From Thinopyrum elongatum (Eukaryota > Streptophyta > Magnoliopsida > Poales > Poaceae): a stretch of DNA of 64,000 bases. A program made the position numbers and the translations under genes. The stretch is from NCBI GenBank assembly GCA_011799875.1, contig CM022299.1, forward strand, positions 214,464,070 through 214,528,069, read 5' to 3'. This document shows, piece by piece, positions 1 to 12,192 of this stretch. Under the pieces are notes generated by a model that made no database searches, was not told where the DNA came from, and saw nothing but the letters and a program-made list of their open reading frames with translations. Positions within the stretch are counted from its first letter, which is position 1; every line of letters begins with the position of its first letter.

Positions 1-962
1 CACTCTTCCTTGTTGCTATGCAGCCTAAGATTGCATATTTAGACATTCAGTACAGTGCATGTTGCTATGTAGCCTCAGATATATTAGATATGGCCCTAGT
101 TAATCTACCGATAAATGGGTTACATATATATTCAGTTAAAAGTCTGATTCACTGATTAGTCCCTTATCAGACCCCGACCTATATGGTACCAGCTACCGAT
201 ATCCTAAACAGTGAGTATATATAAGCCATGGGATGAAACTAATCTTGATGGAAAACAACAGTCGTTCCCAAAATTGTCCTGTGTAAGTACATCAAGAGGT
301 ATGTTAAGCACAACAGAATAAACATCAACCAAATATATCCATGGCAGACAAAATAATCTCCAAACGATTGCTTTAGTGTGCAGGTTTAAGCACGCTAGTT
401 AAGCAAAACAAGAAGTGGAAATGTGTGTTAACTGCAACAGGCCTAAAATTTAACAACAAGCAAATATAGTCATTCAAACAGGTATTGTGCCGGTCTAAGT
501 ATACTGGTTATTCTTAAATAAAAATGGAAAGGCATGTTAACTACAACATGCTTAACAACAACCAAATGTAGTCATTCATAGTGGTATTGTTGAAACTGCT
601 ATTGATGAAATTGAACTGCATAGTTCATACTTGCACATACAGAACATCACGTTGTGAATAATTGGAATAAACAAGGCATACTAGGAACAACCAAAGATAG
701 CATTTGAAACTGGACATATGCTAACCACAAACAACCGAACAACCAAAAAAACTTTAAAAGAGCCATATGCTAGCTATAATAGGCTTAACAGCAAGCAAAT
801 ATATGCATTCCTATCGGTATGTTTAAAACAGGTACTGATGAAAATGTACTACATAGTAAATAGTTGCACATATAGAGCATCAGATTGTGAACAGCTGAAA
901 TAAACAAGGCATACGGCAAACAACAAAATATAGCAATTAAAACTGGACATATTCTCACGACA
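1..962 (-). repeat. Intron of gene 1 with degenerate tandem repeats
   Basis: I see no exon here. The stretch is AT-rich and built from decayed repeats: phrases such as 'gtcattcaaacaggtattg' and 'ggaataaacaaggcata' recur at intervals of roughly 100-250 bp, and 'gttgctatgcagcc' occurs twice in the first 80 bases. Bases about 380-510 closely match 63590-63675, which lies in the intron just upstream of the B3-family exons at 63 kb. I therefore read this as the intron of a paralogous minus-strand gene, whose N-terminal exon is at 963-1681 and whose B3 exons would lie left of the window. This is inference from the shared intron sequence. Confidence 0.55.
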
Positions 963-1681
963 CTACAAAAGGGACTCGACAAAACAAATCATGGGTTCCC
1001 CCTGTGAAGAGTCACAGCACAACAAATCATGGGTTTCCTCACTTGTCACAGATGGGCTCGTTCCCGTGGGAAGAGCACGGACCCAGGGTGCGCTCCATGT
1101 TATCGCAGATGGGCTCCTTCCCCTTGGAAGAGCACGGCTGTAGGGTGCCCTCCCTGATGTCACAGATGGGCTCTTTCCCCTTGGAAGAGCCGGAGAGGGT
1201 GCCCTCCTCGTGGTCGCCGTCGATGAAGTCTGACTTGGAAGCTGTGGATCCCAAGCCAGCGTCGCAGAACGTGTCCTTCAGAAATGACAAAAGGGGCTCG
1301 ATGGCGATGTAGGATGGCAAATTCTTGACAGCGAGCCAGAGGAGATCAGCGACGGGGCCATGGAAGAGATCGACGGTGGTTGAACCCGAGGGGTTGGGGT
1401 GGGCCACTTAACCTGTGACATAGCCCGCGTCAGGCCGTCGCTGTCGATGACCTCGATGTCGTAGCCGGCGTCTGCGACATACCCGCATACTCTAGCCCGC
1501 TGATTGAGAGCTTGTGGCCAGTAATGGTCGTTAGCTTCCTCGGTGGCCACCTCGGCGACGTCGGGCGAAGAGGCCGTGATGCACCTCTTTTGGGCCAGCC
1601 GCTCCTCGAGCTCCACAGGAAGCGTAGCCGGGCTTAGGCTGCGACGCTCTAGAGTGGGGGATGGGGATGGAGATCTGCGGG
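963..1681 (-). pseudogene. Gene 1: N-terminal exon of a probable B3-family protein (broken)
   Basis: The minus-strand frame enters from the element A insertion point at 1681 and is open to about 1400. It is rich in S, P and R, then E and A, and includes 'YDIEVIDSDGLTRAMSQ'. Near 1400-1408 the reading shifts frame and continues with 'LLWLAVKNLPSYIAIEP' into an array of Ser-Lys-Gly-Lys-Glu-Pro-Ile-Cys repeats. A second shift near 1040 leads to a stop at about 965. The start codon is 22 kb away at 23739-23741, because an LTR retrotransposon sits between codons 9 and 11. I recognise no named domain here. Assignment to the B3 family rests on intron identity with the gene at 63 kb. Two frameshifts plus the insertion make it a pseudogene. 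Confidence 0.6.
1049..1219 (-). repeat. 57-bp coding tandem repeat, three copies
   Basis: Copies of 'cagatgggctc' start at 1049, 1106 and 1163, exactly 57 bp apart. Translated on the minus strand they give a 19-residue unit, roughly SSKGKEPICDxxEGTLxPC. Degenerate fourth and fifth units follow at 970-1048 ('SSQGEPMIC'), partly out of frame. Each unit places a Cys and a Pro-Ile-Cys at fixed spacing. Confidence 0.85.
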
Positions 1682-3264
1682 TGATACGTCTCCAGCGTAT
1701 CTATAATTTTTGATTGTTCCATGCTATTATATTATCTGTTTTGGTGTTTTATATGCATTAATATGCTATTTTATATTATTTTTGGGACTAACCTATTAAC
1801 CTAGAGCCCAGTGCCAGTTTCTGTTTTTTCCTTGTTTTTGAGTTTCGCGGAAAAGGAATACCAAACGAAGTCCAAACGGAATAAAACTTTCGCGATGATT
1901 TTTCTTGGACCAGAAGGAAACTAGGAGACTTGGAGATGAAGTCGGAGGAGCCACGAGGCGGCCACAAGGACGGAGGGCGCGCCCCACCCTTGTGGGCCCC
2001 TCGTGCACCTCCTGACCTAATTCTTTCGCCTATATATATACTCAAATATCCCCAAACCAATAGAGGCATCCACGAAAAGACTTTTCCACCGCCGCAACCT
2101 TCTGTACCCGTGAGATCCCATCTAGGGACCTTTTTCGGCACCCTGCCGGAGGGGGATTCGATCATGGAGGGCTTCTACATCAACACCATTGCCCTTCCGA
2201 TGAAGCGTGAGTAGTTTACCACAGACCTACGGGTCCATAGCTAGTAGCTAGATGGCTTCTTCTCTCTCTTTGATTCTCAATACCATGTTCTCCTCGATGT
2301 TCTTGGAGATCTATTCGATGTAATACTTTTTTTGCGGTGTGTTTGCCGAGATCCGATGAATTGTGGGTTTATGATCAGCTTATCTATGAATATTATTTGA
2401 ATCTTCTCTGAATTCTTATATGCATGATTTGATATCTTTGTAATTCTCTTCGTACTATCAGTTTCGTTTGGCCAACTAGATTGGTTTTTCTTGCAATGGG
2501 AGAAGTGCTTAGCTTTGGGTTCAATCTTGCGGTGTCCTTTTCCCAGTGACAGTAGGGGCAGCAAGGCACGTATTGTATTATTGCCATCGAGGATAAAAAG
2601 ATGGGGTTTTCATCATATTGCTTGAGTTAATTCCTCTACATCATGTCATCTTACTTAATGCATTACTCCGTTCTTTATGAACTTAATACTCTAGATGCAT
2701 GCTGGATAGCGGTCGATGTGTGGAGTAATAGTAGTAGATGCAGAATTGTTTCGGTCTACTTGACACGGACGTGATGCCTATACTCATGATCATTGCCTTA
2801 GACATCGTCATAACTTTGCGCTTTTCTATCAATTGCTCGGCAGTAATTTGTTCACCCACCGTATTATTTTCTATCTTGATAGAAGCCTCTAGTGAAACCT
2901 ATGGCCCCAGGGTCTATTTTCTATCATATAACTTTCTACTTTTCATCATACAAGTTTCCGATCTGCTATTTTGCAATCTTTTACTTTCCGATCTATAAAA
3001 CAAAAATACCAAAAATATTTACTTTATCATTTATCTATCTCTATCAGATCTCACTTTTGCAAATAACCGTGAAGGGATTGACAACCCCTTTATCGTGTTG
3101 GGTGCAAGTTGTTTGATTGTTAGTGCAGGTATTCGGTGATTTGTGCATTGTCTCCTACTGGATTGATACCTTGGTTCTCAAACTGAGGGAAATACTTATC
3201 TCTACTTTGCTGCATCACCCTTTCCTCTTCAAGGGAAAAACCAACGCAAGCTCAAGAAGTAGCA
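1682..3264 (+). repeat. Element A 5' LTR
   Basis: It begins TGATACGTCTCC and ends AGTAGCA, and matches 22121-23711 along its length with scattered substitutions. The largest difference is an 11-bp segment near 1866 that is missing from the 3' copy. A TATA box (TATATATATA) lies at 2031-2040, consistent with an LTR promoter transcribing rightward. Confidence 0.92.
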
Positions 3265-3275
3265 GGAAGAATTTC

Positions 3276-3293
3276 TGGCGCCGTTGCCAGGGA
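3276..3293 (+). other. Element A primer binding site (tRNA-Asp type)
   Basis: TGGCGCCGTTGCCAGGGA lies 11 bp after the 5' LTR. It fits the complement of plant tRNA-Asp 3' ends, the primer typical of Athila-type elements. The spacer is gaagaattc-like, as in related retrotransposons. Confidence 0.8.
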
Positions 3294-3521
3294 GATCTAC
3301 GCCAAGTCAAGACATACCAAGTACCCATCATAAACTCTCATCTCTTGCATTACATTATTCGTCATTCGCCTCTCATTTTCCTCTCCTCCCCTTCTAAAAC
3401 GATTTTCGAAAAAATTGCCTTTTTCTTCGCCCCTCTCTTTGCCTTTTCTTCGTCCCTCTTCCGTTCATCTTCTTCGTTTGCTTTTTGTGTGCTCGTGTGT
3501 TGGATTGCTTGCTTTGTCACA

Positions 3522-5606
3522 ATGGCTCAAGAGAATACCAAATTGTGTGACTTTTCCAACACCAATAACAATGATTTTATTAGTACTCCGATTGCTCCCA
3601 CCACTAGTGCGGAATCTTGTGAAATTAATGCCGTTTTGTTGAATCTTGTTATGAGAGATCAATTTTCTGGCCTTCCTAGTGAAGATGCCGCATCCCATCT
3701 AAACAATTTCGTTGATTTGTGTGATATGCAAAAGAAAAAAGATGTGGATAATGATATTGTTAAATTGAAGTTATTTCCGTTCTCACTACGAGATCGTGCT
3801 AAAACTTGGTTTTCATCTTTGCCTAAAAATAGTATTGATTCATGGAATAAGTGTAAAGATGCTTTTATTTCCAAGTATTTTCCTCCCGCTAAGATCATCT
3901 CCCTTAGGAACGATATTATGAATTTTAAGCAACTTGATCATGAACATGTTGCGCAATCTTGGGAGAGAATGAAATTGATGATACGAAATTGCCCTACTCA
4001 TGGTTTGAATTTGTGGATGATTATACAAAAAAATTATGCCGGATTGAATTTTGCTTCTAGAAATCTTTTAGATTCGGCCGCGGGAGGCACTTTTATGGAA
4101 ATTACTCTAGGAGAAGCTACTAAACTTCTAGATAATATTATGGTTAATTATTCTCAATGGCATACCAAAAGATCTTCCACTAGTAAAAAAGTGCATGCGA
4201 TTGAAGAGATTAATGTTTTGAGTGGAAAGATGGATGAATTTATGAAATTATTTGCTAGCAAGAGTGCTTCTTTGGATCCTAATGATATGCCTTTGTCCAC
4301 TTTGATTGAAAATAATAACGAATCTATGGATGTGAATTTTGTTGGTGGGAACAATTTTGGTAATAACGCGTATAGAGGCAATTTTAATCCTAGGCCGTTT
4401 CCTAGTAATTCCTCTAATGATTATGGTAATTCCTACAATAATCCTTATGGAAATTATAATAAGATTTCCTCTGATTTTGAAAATAGTGTTAAAGAATTTA
4501 TGAGTCCGCAAAAGAATTTCAATGCTTTGATCGAAGAAAAATTGCTTAAGATTGATGATTTGGCTAGGAACGTGGATAGAATTTCTCTTGATGTTGACTC
4601 TTTGAAACTTAGATCTATTCCACCCAAGCATGATATCAATGAGTCTCTCAAAGCTATGAGAATTTCCATTGATGAGTGCAAAGAAAGAACCGCTAAGATG
4701 CGTGCAAAAAAGGATTGGTTTGTAAAAACATGTTATTCTAGTTTCCGTGAAAATAATGATGAAGATATTAAAGTGATTGATGTGACTCCTATTGAATCTT
4801 TGTTTTCCAATATAAATATTGATAAAGATGGGACTAGAGATTAGTCAACTTTAGTTAAAAGGCGTCCCAATGATTCGGAGTTTTTAGATGTTGATGCAAA
4901 AATTGATAAAAGTGAGATTGGAGAGGTCAAAACTTTAAGTAGCAATGAACCCACTCTTTTGGATTTCAAGAAATTTAATTATGATAATTGTTCTTTAGTA
5001 GATTGTATTTCCTTGTTGCAATCCATGTTGAATTCTCCTCATGCTTATAATCAAAACAAAGCTTTTACTAAACATATCGTTGATGCTATGATGCAATCTT
5101 TTGAAGAAAAGCTTGAATTGGAAGTTTCTATCCCTAGAAAACTTTATGATTAGTGGGAACCTACTATTAAGATTAAGATTAAAGATTATGAGTGCTATGC
5201 TTTGTGTGATTTGGGTGCTAGTGTTTCCACGATTCCAAAAACTTTATGTGATGTGTTAGGTTTCCGTGAATTTGATGATTGTTCTTTAAATTTGCATCTC
5301 GCGGATTCCACTATTAAGAAACCTATGGGAAGGATTAATGATGTTCTTATTGTTGCAAATAGGAATTATGTGCCCGTAGATTTCATTGTTCTTGATCTAG
5401 ATTGCAATCCGACATATCCTATTATTCTTGATAGACCTTTCCTTAGAACGATTGGTGCAATTATTGATATGAAAGAAGGAAACATTAGATTTCAATTTCC
5501 ATTAAGGAAGGGCATGGAGCACTTTCCTAGAAATAAAATTAAATTTCCATATGAATTTATTATGAGAGCTACTTATGGATTGCATACCAAAGATGACAAT
5601 ACCTAG
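3522..5606 (+). pseudogene. gag: Element A gag-protease with two in-frame amber stops
   Basis: The ATG at 3522 (MAQENTKLCDF) opens a frame that runs to 5606 with only two interruptions, TAG at 4842-4844 and TAG at 5151-5153, both in the same frame. Residues about 50-230 form a retrotransposon Gag core, with 'DRAKTWFSSLP' and 'WNKCKDAFISKYFPP' as landmarks. A low-complexity Asn/Gly/Tyr-rich linker follows at about residues 290-350. After the second stop comes a retroviral-type aspartic protease with the active-site motif CDLGASVSTIP and the downstream 'YPIILDRPFL' flap and hydrophobic region. No reverse transcriptase, RNase H or integrase follows, although the frame is otherwise clean. The two stops could be decay or, less likely, read-through sites. 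The upstream region 3300-3521 contains no better start. Confidence 0.85.
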
Positions 5607-6488
5607 ATCTATTCGTGTTTTTATGCCTAGCTAAGGGCGTTAAACAATAGCGCTTGTTGGGAGGCAACCCAATTTTATTTTTATTTTTGCTTTTTTGGTT
5701 CTATTTTGCAATAAATAATTCATCTAGCCTTTGGTTAGATGTGGTTTTATGTTTTAATTAGTGTTTGTGCCAAGTAAGACCTTTGGGATGGCTTCGGTGA
5801 TAGTTGATTTGATCTTGCTGAAAAACAGAAACTTTTGTGTCCAGTATCAGAATTTTAATAATTCACTGGAGGGTTTAAAAACCATGAATTTTTTATACGA
5901 GATTTATATACAAATTTCCTATGTTTTACTAATTTTTCAGAAGTTTTGGAGTTACATAAGTATTAGAACAATTAGGATCTTCGCAGACTGTTCTGTTTTT
6001 GACAGATTCTGTTTTCTTTGTGTTGTTTGCTTATTTTGATGAATCTATGGGTAGTATCGGGGGGTATGAACCATAGAAAAGTTGGAATACAGTAGATATT
6101 ACATCAATATAAATAAATAATGAGTTCACAACAGTACCAAAGTGATGATTTATTTTCTTATACTAACGAAGCTTACGAGATTTTCTGTTGAGTTTTGTGT
6201 TGTGAAGTTTTCAAGTTTTTGGGTAAGGATTTGATGGACTATGAAATAAGGAGTGGCAAGAGCCTAAGCTTGGGGATGCTCAAGGAACCCCAAGGTAATA
6301 TTCAAGGACAACCAAGAGCCTAAGCTTGGGGATGCCCCGGAAGGCATCCCCTCTTTCGTCTTCGTCTATCGGTAACTTTACTTGAGGCTATATTTTTATT
6401 CACCACATGATATGTGTTTTGCTTGGAGCGTCTTGTATAACTTGAGTCTTTGCTCTTTAGTTGCCACAATCATCCTTGTTGTACACAC
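5607..6488 (+). other. Element A internal non-coding region, left part
   Basis: No gene is visible. Landmarks are 'gcgcttgttgggaggcaaccc' at about 5650 and two copies of 'cctaagcttggggatgc' at about 6263 and 6310, which resemble the element's own polypurine tract. It ends at the cacac target site of element B (6484-6488). Confidence 0.7.
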
Positions 6489-7086
6489 TGACGATGACAT
6501 GTACCTAGGGTAGGGTCATAGGCCCGACCTAGACACCCTACCCAAGGACACTGCCCTAGAGTCAAAGACATTCAAAATGCAGCAGAAGAAACCGACTGAG
6601 TTCATCTAGGAGTGCAATCCACTCGACCACCTACCTCACTCGGAAGTCCCAATTCCACTCAACCAAGATGAAGTCACTCGACCATACAAGGAACCACTCG
6701 GAGTATAGAAGACTTAGAGTCACTCAGGATGGCAACGATCAGGCGTTTACTCTGTAGTGTTTAAGATCATTTATAGCTCTTTACAGCTAGCGTTACCAGT
6801 AACGCCCTGTCTTAATGAACATTGAACTCTGTGTAACGTGGGACGGCTGGGGTCCTGGCGCACTCTATATAAGCCACCCCCTCCACTGGCACAAGGGGTT
6901 CACACCCCCTGTAACTCTCACGCATAATCCAGTCGACCAAGCCTCCGGGCACCGAGACGTAGGGTTGTTACTTCCTCCGAGAAGGGCCTGAACTCGTACA
7001 TCTTGCGTGCACAACCTCACCATAGCTAGGATCCTGCCTCCTCCTACGTACCCCCTATTCTTACTGTCAGACTTACTCCCACGACA
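6489..7086 (+). repeat. Element B 5' LTR
   Basis: It starts TGACGATGACATG and ends CCACGACA. A TATA box (TATATAAG) lies at 6866-6873. Its partner is 19600-20196. Confidence 0.95.
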
Positions 7087-7088
7087 GT

Positions 7089-7106
7089 TGGCGCCCACCT
7101 TGGGGC
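7089..7106 (+). other. Element B primer binding site (tRNA-Lys type)
   Basis: TGGCGCCCACCTTGGGGC begins 2 bp after the LTR. It matches the complement of the plant tRNA-Lys(CUU) 3' end with one mismatch. Element E has the same site with a different base at the mismatched position. Confidence 0.75.
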
Positions 7107-7158
7107 CGGTGTCTTAGCGACTTCCGGTGAGGTTGCAGTTTTTCCGATCTCCATCAAC

Positions 7159-10143
7159 ATGGTTTCTGGCGGTGGTTTGGCTGAGGGCCGCGAGATCCGT
7201 CTCGGCGCGCTCGTTCTCATCGCCGACGACTCCGCCTGGCTCCAGGAGGCCCCCCTCGACATCGAGACGCTCCCCGTCCGCGGGGCGACGCACTTTCGCG
7301 CATGTGCTCGCGGCGTCCTTCTGTGGCAGCCGTCGACCCAGTATCGGTCGGCTCCCACGGCATCCTCACTCCCCGCTGTTCGCCGTCGCAAGTGATCTGG
7401 TCGATCGTGGCTTCAGCGGTGGGTGAAGCATGCGGTGGCCCGCCAGTCGGCCACCCCACAAATCACGGCAATTGAGCCCGACGAATCTCCCTACGGACTA
7501 TTCGACCTGTCGACTGGTTCCGCCGAGACTCTGTCCGAGTGCGGCAGCAGTGACTCTGCGGCGGAAGTCCTGATGGTTGATACGTCGCGCGGCCCGCCTG
7601 GTTTCCATCGCGGTGGCGACGGCGATGGCGGCGGAGGCTCGTCGCATGGTCACAAAGAATATCGTCCTGAAGCCCTCACTTCGGAGCAGAGGGACGATCT
7701 GCATCATCGCAAATATGGAGGCCCTCCACACCCCCATCATTGGGGAGACCTCCGAGGCTCGGGCCTTGGAAGCTGTGCGTCTAGCCACTTTGGCTGAGCG
7801 CGCGCGACTGGAAAATCTCCAACATTCACTCGACGAACGAGCTCGCCATCAGATCCCCGAATCCAGTCAACGGCAACGACAGTTGTTTCCTCCTGAGCCT
7901 CAGGTATACCGCACTCCGATCCAGAATCTTACAGCTGCAGCCCGTATAGCAGAGTCGATTCAGCCGTCCCAATCAGAGGCTGGAAGAGGTTTGATGCAGA
8001 TTCGAGCGCTGCTCCGGGCAGCAGGTGAGCAAAACTCTGCCGTTTCTCAGTCGCGCAACAGGATCCATAGCAGATCTGTGGTTGCAGACACAGTTCAGTC
8101 GGCTCATAGTCCAAGATCGCCTCCGCGGCGTGAGGATCGTGGGCACCGCCAGGATCAGCACCTGGATCGGGGCCATGAGCTGTATGATCATCGATTCGGC
8201 CGTGATGACCGCCGTCGGGTTCCTTCGCCCCCTCCGAGGGGCGGATCATACGCGCCCCGGCGTTACGATGGCAGGCACCCGTATGGTGATGAGATGAGAG
8301 CTCCCGTCGACCCAAGGGAGCCCGGGTTTGATGCAAGATCAGTTCTTGTTCAAGGTCTGGTCGACAGAGGCCGAGCACACAGGGAAGGACAAGATAGGAA
8401 TCATCCGAGTGGAAGCAGAGTTCACGTGTCTGGGCCTGAATGTTTCAGCAGAGCTATCAGAGCTACTGAGATTCCACCCAACTTCAGGTTGGCGACAGGA
8501 GTAAGCAAGTTCACCGGTGAGTCGAAGCCAGACACTTGGCTAGAGGATTACCGAGTGGCTGTGCAGATTGGTGGTGGCAATGATGATGTAGCCATGAAGC
8601 ACCCCCCCTGATGCTGGAGGGCTCAGCCAGAGCTTGGTTGAATCAGTTGGCCCCAGGTAGTATTTTCTGTTGGGGAGAATTGGCCCGAGTGTTCGTCAGG
8701 ACATTTGAGGGCACTTGCAAACGACCTGCAGGGTTGACTGAACTACAGCATTGTGTCTAGAAACCGAATGAAACTTTGAGAGATTATATCCAGAGATGGA
8801 CCACTCTTCATCATACCGTGGAGAATGTGTCAGAGCATCAGGCGGTTTGCGCCTTCAAGGAGGGCGTTCGTTACCGAGAACTTAACCTGAAATTCGGTCG
8901 GACAGGAGACATGTCCCTGGCTCGGATGATGGAAATAGCCACTCGGTACGCTAACGGCGAGGAAGAAGACCGACTCCGCAGTGGCAAGAATAAACCAGTC
9001 GCCCAGGACGCCGGAGGAGGAAATTCCAGTCGAAAGCAGAAGCGCAAAGCCGAACCCGCAGGTCCTGGTGAAGCCGCAGTTTTGAACCAAGGGAAGTTCA
9101 AAGGAAAGCCTAAGGGGCCTTGGATCCCCAAGAAAGTGAAAGATCAAGCGGGAAATGATGTGCTTGATTTACCGTGTCACATACACACCAAGGAAGATGA
9201 AGAGGGAAACCTGATTTACCCCAAGCATACCACTCGACAGTGTCGACTCCTGATTCAGAGCTTCCGAGAGGGTCAGCCCAGTGAAAAGGAAAAGGAATCT
9301 GATAAAGACGAAGACAAAGAAGAGGATGATGGTTACCCCAAGGTCAATGCCACTTTAGTGATTTTTGCTGACATTGAGAGCAAAAGTCGACTGAAGGTTA
9401 TCAATCATGAAGTGAATATGGTTGCTCCGGCAAGTACGACATATTTAAAGTGGTCGCAGACTCCCATTACATTCGACCAGTCCAATCACCCAGCGCACAT
9501 TGCTACCCCTGGGCGGCAAGCGCTGGTGGTCGACCCAGTCGTTGGGGGCACCCGACTGACCAAGGTTCTGATGGATGGTGGCAGTGGCTTGAACATTCTG
9601 TACGCTGAGACCCTCCGGGGGATGGGCATTTCGATGTCCAAGCTCAGCGAGAGCAACATGAGATTCCACGGAGTCATTCCAAGAAAGAAAGCCGATTCAC
9701 TCGGTCAGATCACTCTTGATGTGGTTTTCGGTGATTCAAAGAATTACCGTAAGGAAAAGTTAACGTTCGAGGTGGTGGATTTCCACATTGCTTATCATGC
9801 GATTCTGGATCGGCCTGCATATGCTCGTTTCATGGCTCGACCGTGTTACGTATACCTCAAGCTGAAGATGCCTGGCCCCAGAGGTGTGATCACAGTCACA
9901 GGGAATCGGCAAAGGGCAGAAGAGTGCCTCCAGAAGGGCTCAAAGATTGCTGATGAGCAAATGGTAGCAGTAGAAACGAAAGAATACAAAAAGAACGTAG
10001 ATCCGAGTGATTTGTTGCGAGCAAAGAAGCCCGCTTCAGAGTCCGCATTTCAGTCGGCCGGTGCAACAAAGCCTGTCCATATCCATCCGACCGATCCCGA
10101 TGCTGCTCCGACTCTCATCTCAACAACACTCGACAGCAAATAG
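7159..10143 (+). pseudogene. gag: Element B gag-protease region (frameshifted)
   Basis: The ATG at 7159 (MVSGGGLAEG) opens the first frame. Comparison with element E shows these lesions: TGA at 7393-7395 where E has CGA; a 1-bp insertion near 7715; an indel in the C-run at about 8602; and TAG at 8758-8760 where E has CAG. The Gag core lies around 8450-8940 ('KFTGESKPDTWLEDYRVA', 'NETLRDYIQRWTTLHH'). A basic Lys/Arg stretch follows, then a cysteine-poor linker, and an aspartic protease with active site VLMDGGSGLNILYAE at about 9570. The frame ends at TAG 10141-10143, after which the same frame continues directly into reverse transcriptase. The Arg/Asp-rich segment at about 8040-8410 is probably disordered. 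Confidence 0.88.
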
Positions 10144-12192
10144 GAAGAAGCGCTCATCCAGTTCCTCCATGAGAACTGGGACATCTTCGCATGGAAACCA
10201 TCTGACATGCCGGGTGTACCTAGGGGACTGGCTGAGCACCGTTTGCGAGTCGACCCAAAAGCAAAACCTGTCAAAGAGCATCTCCGTCGGTCCGCCGTGG
10301 AGAAGAGGAAGGCAATTGGCGAGGAGGTAGCTCGGCTTCTGGCAGCTGAGTTCATCCGCGAGATATACCACTCCGAGTGGCTCGCCAATGTTGTCATGGT
10401 CCCCAAGAAAGACAAATCACTTCGTATGTGTATCGATTTCAAACATATCAATCGGGCCTGCCCGAAAGATCACTTCCCTCTGCCCCGCATCGACCAGATA
10501 GTCGACTCGACTGTGGGGTGTGAGCGATTGTCCTTCTTGGATGCATATTTTGGGTACCATCAGATCCGACTGTATGGACCCGATGAAATAAAGACAGCTT
10601 TCATCACCCCATTCGGGTGTTTTTGCTATGTTACCATGCCCTTTGGCCTCAAGAATGCTGGTGCCACATTCATGCGTATGATTCAGAAGTGCCTGCTCAC
10701 TCAAATCAGTCGGAACGTAGAAGCTTACATGGATGACATCGTGGTCAAGTCACACAAAGGTTCCGACCTACTGACTGACCTCGTTGAAACCTTTGCCAAC
10801 TTAAGAAGATATGATATCAAGCTCAATCCGTCAAAGTGCACATTCGAAGTTCCAGGTGGAAAGTTACTCGGTTTCCTCATTTCCAAACGAGGGATCGACG
10901 CAAACCCAGAAAAGGTTGGCACAATCCTCCGAATGAAATGCCCCGTGCGCGTGCACGATGTTCAGAAGCTTACTGGTTGTTTGGCTGCATTAAGTCGATT
11001 CATCTCACGTCTCGGTGAAAAGGCATTACCTCTTTACCGACTGATGAAGAAGTCTGATAAGTTCAAGTGGAATCCTGAAGCTGAAGCAGCGTTTGAAGAG
11101 CTCAAAGCCCTGCTTTCCACCCAGCCGGTGCTTGCTGCTCCAGTCAGCAAAGAGCCTCTGTTGCTATATATTGCAGCCACTGGACAGGTTGTCAGCACCG
11201 TGCTCATGGTCGAGCGGGAAGAAGAAGGCAAAGCCTACAAAGTTCAACGCCCAGTGTACTATATTTCTGAAGTTTTAACTCCATCCAAGCAAAGATACCT
11301 GCATTATCAGAAGCTTTTCTATGGGATTTACTTGACCACGAAGAAAGTTGCACATTACTTTGCAGACCACTCGGTTTCAGTCGTCAGCGATGCCCCATTA
11401 TCTGAAATTCTGAACAATCGGGACGCAACTGGTCGAGTGGCCAAGTGGGCGATTGAACTCCTTCCTTTGGATATCAAGTTTGAGGCAAAGAAAGTAATCA
11501 AGTCTCAGGCAATAGCAGATTTCCTCGCCGAGTGGATTGAGCAGGAGCAACCGACTCAGGTTCACTCGGAACATTGGACTATGTTCTTTGATGGGTCCAA
11601 AATGTTGAATGGTTCCGGCGCTGGAGTGGTTTTAGTATCTCCAAGAGGTGACAAGCTCAGCTATGTCCTCCAGATTCACTTTGATTCTTCAAACAATGAA
11701 GCTGAGTATGAGGCACTTTTGTATGGGTTATGTATGGCCATTTCACTCGGCGTCCGACGCCTGATGGTTTACGGCGACTCAGATTTAGTGGTCAATCAAG
11801 TGATGAAGGAGTGGGATATCAGAAGCCCAGCTATGACTGGTTATTGCAATGCAGTAAGAAAGTTGGAGAAGAAGTTTGAAGGGTTAGAGCTCCACCACAT
11901 ACCCCGAATCAAGAATCAAGCTGTTGATGATCTGGCGAAGATAGGTTCCACTCGGAAACCAACTCCCAGTAATGTGTTCTTGGAGCATCTCCACACCCCG
12001 TCAGTTCAAGAAGATCCTTTTACAGAGGAGCCCCCACAACCGATAAGCTCAACCGATCCAACTGAGATTGAAGTCCCAGCAGTGGCCGACCTGATCATGG
12101 AGGTTTTGGTGATTATCCCCGATTGGAAGGTGCCATATATTGCATACCTGCTTAGGCAAGAGCTCCCAGAAGATGAGGATGAGGCCCGCTAG
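10144..12192 (+). pseudogene. pol: Element B reverse transcriptase, RNase H and archaeal-type RNase H
   Basis: This is in the same frame as the protease, directly after the amber codon at 10141. The polymerase shows VVMVPKKDKSLRMCIDF, then FLDAYFGYHQI (the usual Ser is Phe here), then the catalytic YMDDIVVKS at about 10726-10752. A gypsy-type RNase H follows ('LLLYIAATGQVVSTVL', about 11155). A second RNase H, 'WTMFFDGSKMLNGSGAGVVL' with 'NNEAEYEALLYGL', lies at about 11575-11960. The last base of the frame is a TAG at 12190-12192 where a Gln codon is expected. Apart from the active-site neighbour change, the polymerase part is intact. Confidence 0.92.

Noticed and set aside
718..903. Short plus-strand frame in the left intron
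   Set aside because: AT-rich repeat sequence homologous to an intron at 63.6 kb on the opposite strand. No coding signal.
960..985. 'cactacaaaaggg' as a possible CACTA end
   Set aside because: No subterminal repeats or duplication accompany it, and it lies within the decayed coding repeats of gene 1.
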